Below, piece after piece: positions 55,048 to 63,721 of a stretch of DNA of 64,000 nucleotides. Numbering within the stretch: position 1 is the first letter of the stretch; every line of letters begins with the position of its first letter. Position numbers and translations under genes: made by a program. Below the pieces are notes generated by a model. It saw only the letters and a program-made list of their open reading frames with translations. It did no database searches and was not told the origin of the DNA. Source of the DNA: Symsagittifera roscoffensis (lineage: Eukaryota > Xenacoelomorpha > Acoela > Convolutidae); NCBI RefSeq assembly GCF_963678635.1, contig NC_087065.1:78377396-78441395 (forward strand). The letters run 5' to 3'.

Positions 55048-56106
55048 TCAATCATGTTGACCCCCCATCTTGGTCACTGCGGTCCGCTTCCTGCCCGAAC
55101 GTCTCGAGCTTGTTTCATCCAACGAGCTGGCCGAATCTTGGCTAGAATAGGAAACAAGTCGTTGTTTCCGGCCCCGTTTCTTTCCCCCGGTTACTAATAT
55201 CTGCTTTGGTTCGCGCTCCGTTTCTTGTGATTCGATTCCTTCGGTAATTGTTTTTTGTGGTTCGGCTCCTTCGATATTTGTTCTCCCCCAGTCATTTCCG
55301 ATTCCTGTTTCACCTGCCAACGTGTCTCCTTGTTCCGTCTCCTTATTACTGGGACGAACCCCGAAGGCCTCTGGTTGAACTGGATCCCGTCCCCCACTAG
55401 ATGTTCCCTGTCCATCTTCTCCACCGTTTTCTCGCCCTCTTGTTGGTTTCGCCACTAGGATGGTTGTTTTCAGTGGTAACTGGTCCTCCGATTCTGAGTC
55501 GGAATTTTCTGCGGATTCCAGAATTTGGAATTTTGCTCCCTTTCCCATGATGTTTTGCTGACTTTCTTTAGTGCCTCTTGAGCTGCCTGGTTGGTTTTGT
55601 CTCAATTTTAGCTTCCTTTTCAGATCCCACGGCGTTGGTGGTGTAGGTAATGGTCCTCCCGGCACCCGCTTTTTCGGAACTTTGGCCTTTCTGAGCGCTA
55701 CTCCTGATTTCCTAAGCACCGCACCGTTACCCATTTTAATAATATGTTCAGTTTGATCAACTATTTTGGACTTTAATGGTCTATACCTATTCATATTTCG
55801 CTCCCCGGTCCTCTGCATTACCACTGCCGGTGGTACCTCCACAGGGTCGTTTGGTGCCCGTGCAATCCCAGGTTCATCATCTTGATTTGCTGCCTGTTCC
55901 TCGGCCAACCTTAGTGGTCCCCGTCTATTTTTCCGGTCATACTCAGTATCCGATCGGATTCCCCAGTTAGTGTCCATCGGCTTCGGCATTGTTTGAGCTA
56001 TCGGGTCTCGTTCATCTAAACAGTCATATTTCGATCGTATTACATTTTCCCAATTTAGATTCCGTAACGTAGGTTTTTTAGTCAAGTTCCTGAGGACAGT
56101 ATTAGC
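55048..56106 (-). CDS. Integrase C-terminal tail of element C (after in-frame TAA)
   Basis: This frame is in register with gag-pol and begins right after its TAA (56109-56107). It reads ANTVLRNLTKKPTLRNLNW, a natural continuation of an integrase, and has RYRPLKSKIVDQTEHIIKMG in place of a C-terminal DNA-binding module. A proline-, glycine- and acid-rich linker follows, then a very basic end (GGKKRGRKQR, SSRRSGRKRT). An internal ATG starts MTKKPTL at 56085. Either it is made as a separate protein or the TAA is a recent nonsense mutation. Basic tails of this kind bind nucleic acid or chromatin in other integrases. Confidence 0.8.
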   Translation of the reverse strand, partial: ANTVLRNLTKKPTLRNLNWENVIRSKYDCLDERDPIAQTMPKPMDTNWGIRSDTEYDRKNRRGPLRLAEEQAANQDDEPGIARAPNDPVEVPPAVVMQRTGERNMNRYRPLKSKIVDQTEHIIKMGNGAVLRKSGVALRKAKVPKKRVPGGPLPTPPTPWDLKRKLKLRQNQPGSSRGTKESQQNIMGKGAKFQILESAENSDSESEDQLPLKTTILVAKPTRGRENGGEDGQGTSSGGRDPVQPEAFGVRPSNKETEQGDTLAGETGIGNDWGRTNIEGAEPQKTITEGIESQETEREPKQILVTGGKKRGRKQRLVSYSSQDSASSLDETSSRRSGRKRTAVTKMGGQHD

Positions 56107-59100
56107 TTACCGGCCGTGGTGCGCTTCCAACGGTGTTATATTGAGGGATGCGTTTTTCACAAATCTTAGGGCTCCGAGGGCTCTTTCAACCATTCGATCC
56201 AAGGGTTCCGGTTTATCCTCCCGCGCATACGTCAGCACTGAATTTTTAATGCTACCAATCGTGCGCTCAACACATCCTGTTGCTCTATGGTCATTCACTG
56301 GCGAAATGAGGACTTCAATTCCTTGTTCATGACAGAATGTTTTAACTTCCTTAGACATAAAGTTTATTCCCTGGTCAACTCTGATTTGGCGCGGAACTCC
56401 ATGAGCGATTATGTAGGCTTTTAAAAATTTTATAATTTTATCCGAACGGTTCGAATTACAGACCATAGCTGATGGCCATCGAGAGAACCGGTCCACCGCC
56501 ACCAAAACATACTTTTTAGATTCCTTCAAGTAGTTAATGGGTCCCCAAAAATCCAATTGGACTGATTCATTCGGCTCTTTTGGTTCAGGTATTTTCCCTA
56601 TATCGTCCTTCGAACACATGTTTTTCAAGTTCTTACCCGCTAATGTGCATTCCGGACAATTCCCAGCGATAGTTGCGAGACTACGAAACATGTAAGGGTA
56701 CCAGATGTCCTTAGCGGCGTCGATCATGCTGGATTTCCCGTGGTGATAATAGTGGAGTCTATTGACCACCGCCGTCTGCAAAGTATTAGGGATCACTAGC
56801 CTCTCGTCCATCCACAGGCATCCGTGTCTTACGTGGAAGTCTTGAGTATACTGTGCGAAGTACTTACTCATTGCTGCAATTTTCGAGTGTAACTGGGGGT
56901 CTTTAGATTTAATTAACTCGATAATAGCTTGTAACTGTGGATCGGACTGGTATTGCGATTCTATAAATCGAAGATTAAATAATTCGGGAAGAGCGGATTG
57001 TTTGCTGACTACTTTACAATTTCTTGGTATAATAGACATGACTTTATTTTCCGGATTGACCGGTGGATAACTCTCACCAGGGTAAACCGACGGAATAGAA
57101 ATAATGGTGTTGGTTTTAGTGCTCCGGACTTCTGTTGTAACCGCCTGTATATTTACATCAATCTCCTCTATATCATCACTACTGCTAATGCTAGGGTGTC
57201 GTTCCAATAATTTCTTGAGTTTTCTTTCCATGATTAAATTGCTTGAATTGTTAATGTTTATTGGCGAGTTTAAAGATTTTGAGTAACCAAAGTTAGCTTC
57301 AATAATAGTCCCAACTGAATTTTTGCTAAACTCAATTGACCTGCCGGGAATGCAATTCGTCGCTCTGTGATTGGTCCAATTTCCGTCGCATGATCGCTCG
57401 CCCTCTACCGGTCGCTTTCTATTCGATATATTACAAATGCGTCTATTATTAGTTACCGATGGAGACTCGAGTTTATTTCTAAATCCGAGGGCGGATCTAA
57501 TTCTACTAATTTTCGCGACTGTAAACATACTATCGTAGGTGCTAATCGGTTGAGGATTTAAACACGGGTGCCTTGAAAGATAATCAGCGAGTCCTATTTT
57601 TGCTCCGGGTTTATGTTCTACTTGAAAATCGAACGGTATAAGACGATCTAACCATCTTGTCAATCTGCTGAACATTGTTTTGTTCTTTTTGTTGTTCCCA
57701 TTTAGCAATGACACTAGTGCCTTATGGTCCGTAACTATTAAAAATTTTCTTCCCAGCACATAATTTCGGAAGTATTCCGCGCCCCACACAACTGCTAACA
57801 TCTCCAATTCATTCGTTGAGTAATTTTTTTCCGCTGCGTTCAAATACCGGGATGCGAATGATATTGGCCGCCAACCGTCGGAATTTAGTTGCTCAAGGAC
57901 CGCTCCGAGCCCATTATGACTAGCGTCACACACAATTCTTGTGTCTCTGTGTATATCAAAGTGCCGAAGTTCCACTATATTAGCCACTTGCTTTTTCAGG
58001 TTCTCGAATGATATTTGACATTCATCGCTCCAGACAAAATCGTTTTTCCGGCTTAATAATGGGCGTAATGACGCTGATGATTCCGCGAGCGCCGGAAGAT
58101 ATTTGTGCAAACTGTGAATGGAGCCCATGAACGATTTAAGTTGTGACACCGTTTTTGGTGCTTTCAGCGATTCGATCGGATCTGTTTTCCGGACGAGTGG
58201 CGTCACTCCTGTACGGGTTATTTTGTGTCCCAACCATTCACATTCTTTCCGCGCAAATTGGCATTTAATGAGCTTAAGTGCCATGTGTTCGCGATCCAGC
58301 TTCCGCAAAATTTTTTCAACTGTCGAGATATGCTCGATCTCCGTGCCTTTGGTGACCACCAAGATGTCATCAATAAAAGCATGTGCCTGCGGAAATTCCG
58401 CAAGAATCGTGTCCATTACTCGTTGAAACTCAGCTGGCATGGTAGTAAGACCGTAGAACCCCGTACGAAAGCGGTACGTGCCCGTTGATTTTCCTCCCAC
58501 CAGCGAAAAATTGCATTGAACGCTCGTTTCCGAGCTAAGTGGTAATTGGCCGTACGCGTACGTAAGATCCATAGTAGAAAAATATATGTCCCCTGATTTC
58601 CGTTCGCTAATCGTTTGTCCTACCGTATCCATAAGCTCCTCTATATTCGGCATTTGGTATTTATTTTTGTGGACTTGCTTGTTTAACTCCCTTGATTCTA
58701 GCGCTAATTTTACTGATCCGTCCTTTTTCACTGTTATTACAATCGGGGAAACAAAGTATTTATCCGAACATTCCTTTAGCTTTTCGATGTGTCCTTGCCG
58801 TAAAAGTTTATCAATTTCTTTATCAACCTTTTCTTGCAACGTGATGGGCACTCTACGTCCTTTTTGTTGAATTGGCGTTAACGTTTCGAAAAAATCCGCG
58901 TGTACCTTATAATTCTTAATTTTTCCGACTCTGTTAAAAAGATTTTCAAACTGCTTACTGAAGTAGATCTGCCAGTTGTCTAGTGAGTCCTCCACATCCG
59001 TCTCCTCGACTGTGCCTTGATCGCTCTGTACCGACATCACATTTCCCTCCGGTGCCTTCTGCACGATCTGTAGCCCAAGATTTGGCATTAGGTCTTGACC

Positions 59101-60549
59101 AATAATTGATGGTCTGCTTCCTCCAATCACTCTGATATTTGCGTTGGTCACCCATCCGTTTGTTTCTAATAGTACGTCCATCGTTCCTAGTAGTCGTAAT
59201 GGGTTGTTTCCGTAATCCCTGAACTCCTCATCCTCCGGTGCCGGTGCCTTCACCTTGACGCCTGCGGTGCCCAATGTCCGTTTCAATTCCCCAATGGTGA
59301 ATATCGAAATCGGTGATCCACTGTCTATCCACACGTTTGTTTGCTTTCCGTTTACCTTAATTGGTAGTCGAGAGCCGGCCACTTTTAGATCTGTTTCCTT
59401 CCGATATTTAATGGCCATAACAACGTAATCCCCTGAGCTATCCGAATCCCACGATCGTTGTTTCTTGACCGGTTGTTTCTTGACCGGCGTATTAACCCAG
59501 CCGACGGAGTTCTCGTGCTGGGAATATGTATCCTCCGCGTCGTCTACTTCAGTAGTTTCCATATCTTCCTGATTTTGAATCAGTCCCACTGCCGGTCTTC
59601 CCCGATTATTTCGCTTTCCCCTGCAAGTCTTCTCGTAATGTCCCGTCTTCCTGCAGAAGTTACACGTAGCATTTTTCGCTGGACACGTTGTGATGTGCTC
59701 CGGAGTAAAATTGGGTTGGTCACAGTTATAGCATCTTCTGGAACCACCCCCTCTCATGTCTGCTCTCCCCCTAAACGATCCGCGGCCCCGCTGTCTGTTG
59801 TTTCTGTAACCACCTCGGATGGCCCCCACTGGTTCCGTCTTGATTTGGAACGCACCAGCTCCGCCGGCATTTCCACTAGTTCCTCCCCCGGTTATCGATC
59901 CGTATGACTTAGCATATTTGAATCCACGTTCATATGAAAGTGCAATACGATACACCTCCTCTGGTGTCTTCGTCGAGCGGCATAGCTCATTTTGGGCCTC
60001 CCTATTGTTCATATTTACGATGAACACATCCCGCAAGATCCTGGTCTCCAATGCTCCAAAATTACATCGAGCGGCTAGCCCACTCAACACTGAGTGGAAC
60101 TGTTCCAGCGATTCTCCTATTTGTTGCTTCCGTGCCAATAGTTGGAATGTTTCGTAGGTTTCGTTTCGTTCCTTCCGAAATTCGGTTTCGATAGTATCCA
60201 AAACTCGAGAATACCTTGTTGCAGCTAGATCCAGGTGTGGTTTTCTTTTATGTAGCTCATCCTGTCCTTTTTCTCCCAGGCACAAATACAAATTTGAGAT
60301 AAGCGTTTGCTCCGACGCCAGGCGATTTTTCCCATCGACTTCCTCTGGTAGATCTACAATTTGCGCTGCTGTTAACGTACTGGCATAATAGAAGTTCCGT
60401 GGATTTATGCTATGTTTGGCCACCATCCCCCATATAAAACGATTGAACCAGAACTCCCATAGCATTGGTGGTTCTGCGAGCGTCGAGGGCCAAAACGATG
60501 TAATTCCCAGTGGGTTCTTCCCCCCACTTTGGCCTGTTGGCTGCGCCAT
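56107..60549 (-). CDS. Gag-Pol polyprotein of element C (1480 codons)
   Basis: A single frame covers Gag and Pol. The capsid-like region spans residues about 30-220 and an RGG-rich stretch lies near 250. Zinc knuckles are CYNCDQPNFTPEHITTC and CNFCRKTGHYEKTC (about 270-310). The protease has WIDSGSPISIF (about 410). RT includes TVKKDGSVKLALESRELNK, STMDLTYAYGQL and the intact box FIDDILVVTKG (about 726). RNase H has IVCDASHNGLGA (about 873), NELEMLAVVWG and VTDHKALVSLL. The integrase zinc region ends in CPECTLAG (about 1300), and its triad is VQLDFWG, IRVDQGINF and GCVERTIG, all present. No frameshift separates gag from pol. The start ATG overlaps the LTR end. Confidence 0.95.
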   Translation of the reverse strand: MAQPTGQSGGKNPLGITSFWPSTLAEPPMLWEFWFNRFIWGMVAKHSINPRNFYYASTLTAAQIVDLPEEVDGKNRLASEQTLISNLYLCLGEKGQDELHKRKPHLDLAATRYSRVLDTIETEFRKERNETYETFQLLARKQQIGESLEQFHSVLSGLAARCNFGALETRILRDVFIVNMNNREAQNELCRSTKTPEEVYRIALSYERGFKYAKSYGSITGGGTSGNAGGAGAFQIKTEPVGAIRGGYRNNRQRGRGSFRGRADMRGGGSRRCYNCDQPNFTPEHITTCPAKNATCNFCRKTGHYEKTCRGKRNNRGRPAVGLIQNQEDMETTEVDDAEDTYSQHENSVGWVNTPVKKQPVKKQRSWDSDSSGDYVVMAIKYRKETDLKVAGSRLPIKVNGKQTNVWIDSGSPISIFTIGELKRTLGTAGVKVKAPAPEDEEFRDYGNNPLRLLGTMDVLLETNGWVTNANIRVIGGSRPSIIGQDLMPNLGLQIVQKAPEGNVMSVQSDQGTVEETDVEDSLDNWQIYFSKQFENLFNRVGKIKNYKVHADFFETLTPIQQKGRRVPITLQEKVDKEIDKLLRQGHIEKLKECSDKYFVSPIVITVKKDGSVKLALESRELNKQVHKNKYQMPNIEELMDTVGQTISERKSGDIYFSTMDLTYAYGQLPLSSETSVQCNFSLVGGKSTGTYRFRTGFYGLTTMPAEFQRVMDTILAEFPQAHAFIDDILVVTKGTEIEHISTVEKILRKLDREHMALKLIKCQFARKECEWLGHKITRTGVTPLVRKTDPIESLKAPKTVSQLKSFMGSIHSLHKYLPALAESSASLRPLLSRKNDFVWSDECQISFENLKKQVANIVELRHFDIHRDTRIVCDASHNGLGAVLEQLNSDGWRPISFASRYLNAAEKNYSTNELEMLAVVWGAEYFRNYVLGRKFLIVTDHKALVSLLNGNNKKNKTMFSRLTRWLDRLIPFDFQVEHKPGAKIGLADYLSRHPCLNPQPISTYDSMFTVAKISRIRSALGFRNKLESPSVTNNRRICNISNRKRPVEGERSCDGNWTNHRATNCIPGRSIEFSKNSVGTIIEANFGYSKSLNSPININNSSNLIMERKLKKLLERHPSISSSDDIEEIDVNIQAVTTEVRSTKTNTIISIPSVYPGESYPPVNPENKVMSIIPRNCKVVSKQSALPELFNLRFIESQYQSDPQLQAIIELIKSKDPQLHSKIAAMSKYFAQYTQDFHVRHGCLWMDERLVIPNTLQTAVVNRLHYYHHGKSSMIDAAKDIWYPYMFRSLATIAGNCPECTLAGKNLKNMCSKDDIGKIPEPKEPNESVQLDFWGPINYLKESKKYVLVAVDRFSRWPSAMVCNSNRSDKIIKFLKAYIIAHGVPRQIRVDQGINFMSKEVKTFCHEQGIEVLISPVNDHRATGCVERTIGSIKNSVLTYAREDKPEPLDRMVERALGALRFVKNASLNITPLEAHHGR
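60531..60548 (-). promoter_or_regulatory. Primer-binding site of element C, inside the coding start
   Basis: On the - strand TGGCGCAGCCAACAGGCC follows the LTR end CACA with no gap. It begins with the TGG expected opposite a tRNA CCA end. The same bases encode the first residues after the start Met of gag (AQPTGQ), so the signal is translated. The tRNA is not identified. Confidence 0.7.
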
Positions 60550-60756
60550 GTGAAAAGACGGTTTGGATGTATGAATTAAATGTCTTGTTAATAAGCAAAC
60601 CGTAGTTCAGAAAGTAAGTCGGAGACAATAAGATAGCTGTCATCCGAAGGTGACAGACAAACTCCGAAGGTTAAATACCGGTTAGCGCCAGACAGATAAT
60701 TGAAATAGATAACACGACTAGAATTGAAACATGAACTAAATTTAGATACTATGACA
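60549..60756 (-). mobile_element. 5' LTR of element C (208 bp)
   Basis: It is the same sequence as 54567-54774. Promoter, RNA start and leader must all lie within these 208 bp, because the gag ATG uses the final A of the LTR. Confidence 0.95.
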
Positions 60757-60760
60757 GCCT

Positions 60761-61109
60761 AATTAGCTGGCATGCCATTTCTGATAAAAATTGGACAATG
60801 TGAACAAAAAAATTGCTTATACATACTGAGAGTGAGGGGTAGGTAGGAGAGAGAGGTAAAAAAGATGATCAATAGGTAAGTTTTTACTCCGTTGGGAATT
60901 CAAAAAACGAAATTCTTCCTCCAAAAGAAATTGACTGACTTTTAAAAAATTCACAAGTGAAACTACGAAAACTCAAAACTGAACGTGAACAATTTTATGA
61001 ACTTATCCTGAAAAAAACAACGAAAAAATCATTGCGATCTTTCTAGTGAAAATTTGCGCTCTTAAAGTTAACAATAACAAGACACTGAGACAAAATAATG
61101 GAGAGAAAA
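60761..61109. other. AT-rich flank of element C
   Basis: No gene or repeat boundary is recognised. It is the target sequence into which element C inserted, followed by the truncated end of MITE copy 3. Confidence 0.55.
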
Positions 61110-61678
61110 TGTTTCGGGAAATTTTTTTGTGTCTGTACGTTCCTGGATTCCAGAGACAAGTCTTTAAATATGTTCCAAAATATAAGTGGACTCCACTAAC
61201 AAATTTCAGTGGATTCCGCATACAAATATCTGTGACGTAAATCTTGTCGGCACATTTGCCTTGTTGCGGTTTATTATAGCTTGTTGTACTGGATTCGGCA
61301 ACTGTAAGTGGATTCCGCAAAATGTAAGTAGAATCCGCAAAATGTAAGTGGAATCCGCAGGTGAAAACAAAATGCGGGTTCCACTTACAACTTGCGGATT
61401 CCACAACAGCTCAATGTAACTATACACATGTATTATTATTTTTTTGTGGATTTCATAGACTGTTTTCGATTCCGCAAATACAGTTGCGGATTCCGCAAAT
61501 TCGCCTGTTTTTGGAGCAATTTCGAGCGGTATTATGTTATAGGTGTTTGTTTGTGGAATCCAAAACAGCAACGAAGATCAAAGAAAAGTAGAAATGTTGC
61601 GGATTCCGCGGCAAATCTGATTTTGGCCTTTTGTGGAATCCGTTAACAATGCGCAGAATGCACCGTTTGGCCTCGTAA
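61110..61678. mobile_element. MITE-like element, copy 3 (inverted, truncated at one end)
   Basis: Read on the - strand it follows copy 1 in reverse order (the tail block with ctggaatccaggaacgtaca-like sequence lies at about 61130). On the + strand it ends gcaccgtttggcctcgtaa at 61678. The other terminal repeat is missing. GCGGATTCCGC-type boxes recur about ten times. The element abuts a candidate exon at 61679. Confidence 0.7.
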
Positions 61679-61870
61679 CGTGGGGAAATAATGTGTTCGA
61701 AGTAGCATAGTGACCCCATCTTCATCTGTGCCGTGTGCCAGATGAGACAGACTCCCTCGAGAGCAGACACTGAGATGGCGAGATTGGACACCGACTCATT
61801 GGAAGAGTGGCTCTGAGCCTCCAGCACTGCCGCTATGTGGGTCAGCACTGTCGCCACACCTAGGCCAATC
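61679..61870 (-). CDS. Candidate host exon (about 60 codons)
   Basis: On the - strand the frame reads VIGLGVATVLTHIAAVLEAQ, then SHSSNESVSNLAISVSALEG and VCLIWHTAQMKMGSL. It is helical, has balanced composition and is less AT-rich than its surroundings. An acceptor-like AG lies near 61850-61875 (ataatag or cctag). A donor is unclear, because the exon end abuts MITE copy 3. This could be a minus-strand host gene continuing into the exons at 50.9 and 47 kb across TE-filled introns. The family is not recognised. Confidence 0.4.
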
Positions 61871-61879
61871 ACGCTATTA

Positions 61880-62690
61880 TATCGAGCAACTTACAAAGCC
61901 TTTTAGGAAAACTATCAAACTATTAGGATCTTGACCCTACATTCTATAATAAAACTACAATATAACGCGCTTTGAGACATTTCTATCACGTCCATGTTTA
62001 TATCAAGTCCATCCATTACGGGGTTGACGAGAATGGGAAATCATACGTCTCACGTCGGTTTGAATTTTTATAAAAATATCTTTGTATTTTCAAGCTAAAA
62101 TAACAGACTTTCTCTAAATAACAGACATACGAATGAGCATTTTTTAATTATTTTTGCAACTTTCGAAGAAAGTGACGAATTATTTGTGCTCGGGGTGTTT
62201 TTGCTCCACACAATTTTTTTCGATTTTTAACTGCTATTTATGACGAGATGTTTTTTATCATTCGAAAGGTTTTGTTGTCTTGAGCTCAAATTTGAAAAGA
62301 TACTTCGCCTGTGATTATTTTCCAACAGTGTTAAAGCAAAAGTAGCCCACAGCTTCTTTAATGTTTGATGTTAATTCCTTAGTTGTTTTATGCTAGTTTG
62401 ATCACAAAAAAACTAATTTAAGCGCTTTTCAAAAAATTTGTATGTGTGATGTATGATCATCATTTTCCGTACAAATTATTGGCGGATGCATATGGTCGCG
62501 GCTTATCTTCTATCTTGGGCAGACCGGGTTTGCTTATCAAGACCTTATTGAACACATGAAAATACTGAGAGGCGAGACTGAACTTCGCACCATTTGCTAA
62601 ACTTACTCTACAAGACAAAATTGAAAAAGGAACTAGAAAAACAAAAACTTTAAAAAGAACAAAAGAACATTCATGATTAACATTTTTAAC
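61880..62690. other. AT-rich DNA without a supported gene
   Basis: I see nothing beyond A/T-rich sequence and short open frames without motifs. Confidence 0.6.
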
Positions 62691-62958
62691 GTTTTTTTTC
62701 TAGGAGGTTCTTGTGGGGTTGATTTTGAGCGTTTGGAAAATAGAGCCATCGGCCTTATTTTTAGGAAACAAAATATTAGTTAGAATAAATGACCAAATTA
62801 AAGCCGACTGCCAATATGCTGAAAATCATCACTGCCCGCGAGTTGCACTGCCCAGGCAGTGTCCACGAGTGTTAATGAATGTAAGGTGGTATACCCATCT
62901 GGGAAACGAAACCGATAGAGTTCAAGTCGACAACTCTGAAGCAGAAAACTTGCGATAG
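62691..62958 (+). CDS. Possible exon or ORF remnant, unknown
   Basis: A T-rich acceptor-like run (gttttttttctag, ending about 62703) precedes an open frame. It reads VGLILSVWKIEPSALFLGNK, then HHCPRVALPRQCPRVLMNVRW, and ends at a TAG-type stop near 62956. The composition is richer in G and C than the surroundings. No domain is recognised. It may be an exon or a fragment of a mobile element. Confidence 0.25.
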
Positions 62959-63201
62959 AACACAAACATAGCTAAAAAAACTAGAAGTTAGAAAATTAAA
63001 TGAAAGCCGGTCCGACGACAAAAAAAAGAATTTTGATAGTACCGAGAATTGGTAGATCTACGATCATTCTCATGTATCAGTCTGTAATAAAAACACTTTT
63101 TTTCAAGAGTCACTTCTTTATTATTAAACTCAATGAGCTTAAAGCCAATTTGAAGAACTCAATTGTGAAGCATCTTAGGGTGGGTATTCTTTCCTAGGGA
63201 A

Positions 63202-63636
63202 TGTTATAAAACAATAATTTTATGTTTTGTTATACCATCTTATGAACTTTCCATTTTAAAAACGATTGCTTTTACCTTCGTTCTGCACTCGAAACTATTT
63301 CGCACACAAATTGAGTTTCTCAAAAGTCTGAGTCACAGTTTCAATCAGTAATGTTGAGGTCAGACCGTCTCAAGTCAGACAGAATAATTGAATCGTAGTC
63401 AAAAGTGATTAAACTCAGACAAGGTCAACTAGTGATCTCAAACTAATTAATTAGTCAGCAATTAACCAACTGGTACTTTTTTGATGCTTAGTTTGTCATG
63501 TCGTTTATATTCACTTCTTTCAATTCATTCTTCAACAATCACTACCTCTTCTCAATCCTCTGTTGAAACCTCGTATTCTATCTCAGTCTCTAACCCCAGC
63601 TCTTAATCCTAGTTGCTCTAACTCTGAATCTTAACA
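63202..63636 (+). mobile_element. 5' LTR of a Ty1/Copia element, element D
   Basis: The LTR is inferred from TGTTATAAAACAATAATTTT at its start and CTTAACA at its end, directly followed by a primer-binding site. It is 435 bp. The 3' LTR lies outside the window, so the borders rest on the TG...CA ends and the PBS only. Confidence 0.6.
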
Positions 63637-63650
63637 GGTTATGGGCCCAG
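63637..63650 (+). promoter_or_regulatory. Putative primer-binding site of element D
   Basis: GGTTATGGGCCCAG follows the inferred LTR end at once. Copia elements of animals often use a PBS of this style, matching part of initiator methionine tRNA. Confidence 0.5.
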
Positions 63651-63721
63651 ATTTCTAATTTTTTTCTTGTATTGTTTTTCTGTCAGAGTTTTTAAGTTTT
63701 AGCTAGCAGTCTTAAGCAACG

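Larger units (their letters stand above)
54563..60760 (-). mobile_element. Young Ty3/Gypsy LTR retrotransposon, element C
   Basis: Two 208-bp LTRs (54567-54774 and 60549-60756) look identical base for base, and the element is flanked by the 4-bp direct repeat GCCT (54563-54566 and 60757-60760). On the - strand the order is LTR, PBS, one gag-pol ORF, a trailing ORF, PPT and LTR. The domain order is protease, RT, RNase H, integrase. Identical LTRs imply a very recent insertion. One in-frame TAA near the integrase end is the only obvious lesion. Confidence 0.95.

Noticed and set aside
56089-56109. A 21-base GTAAGC...CTCAG segment that would remove the TAA in frame if spliced
   Set aside because: Introns of this length are not known from nematodes or other animals. 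The GT and AG are likely chance, so a nonsense codon is simpler.
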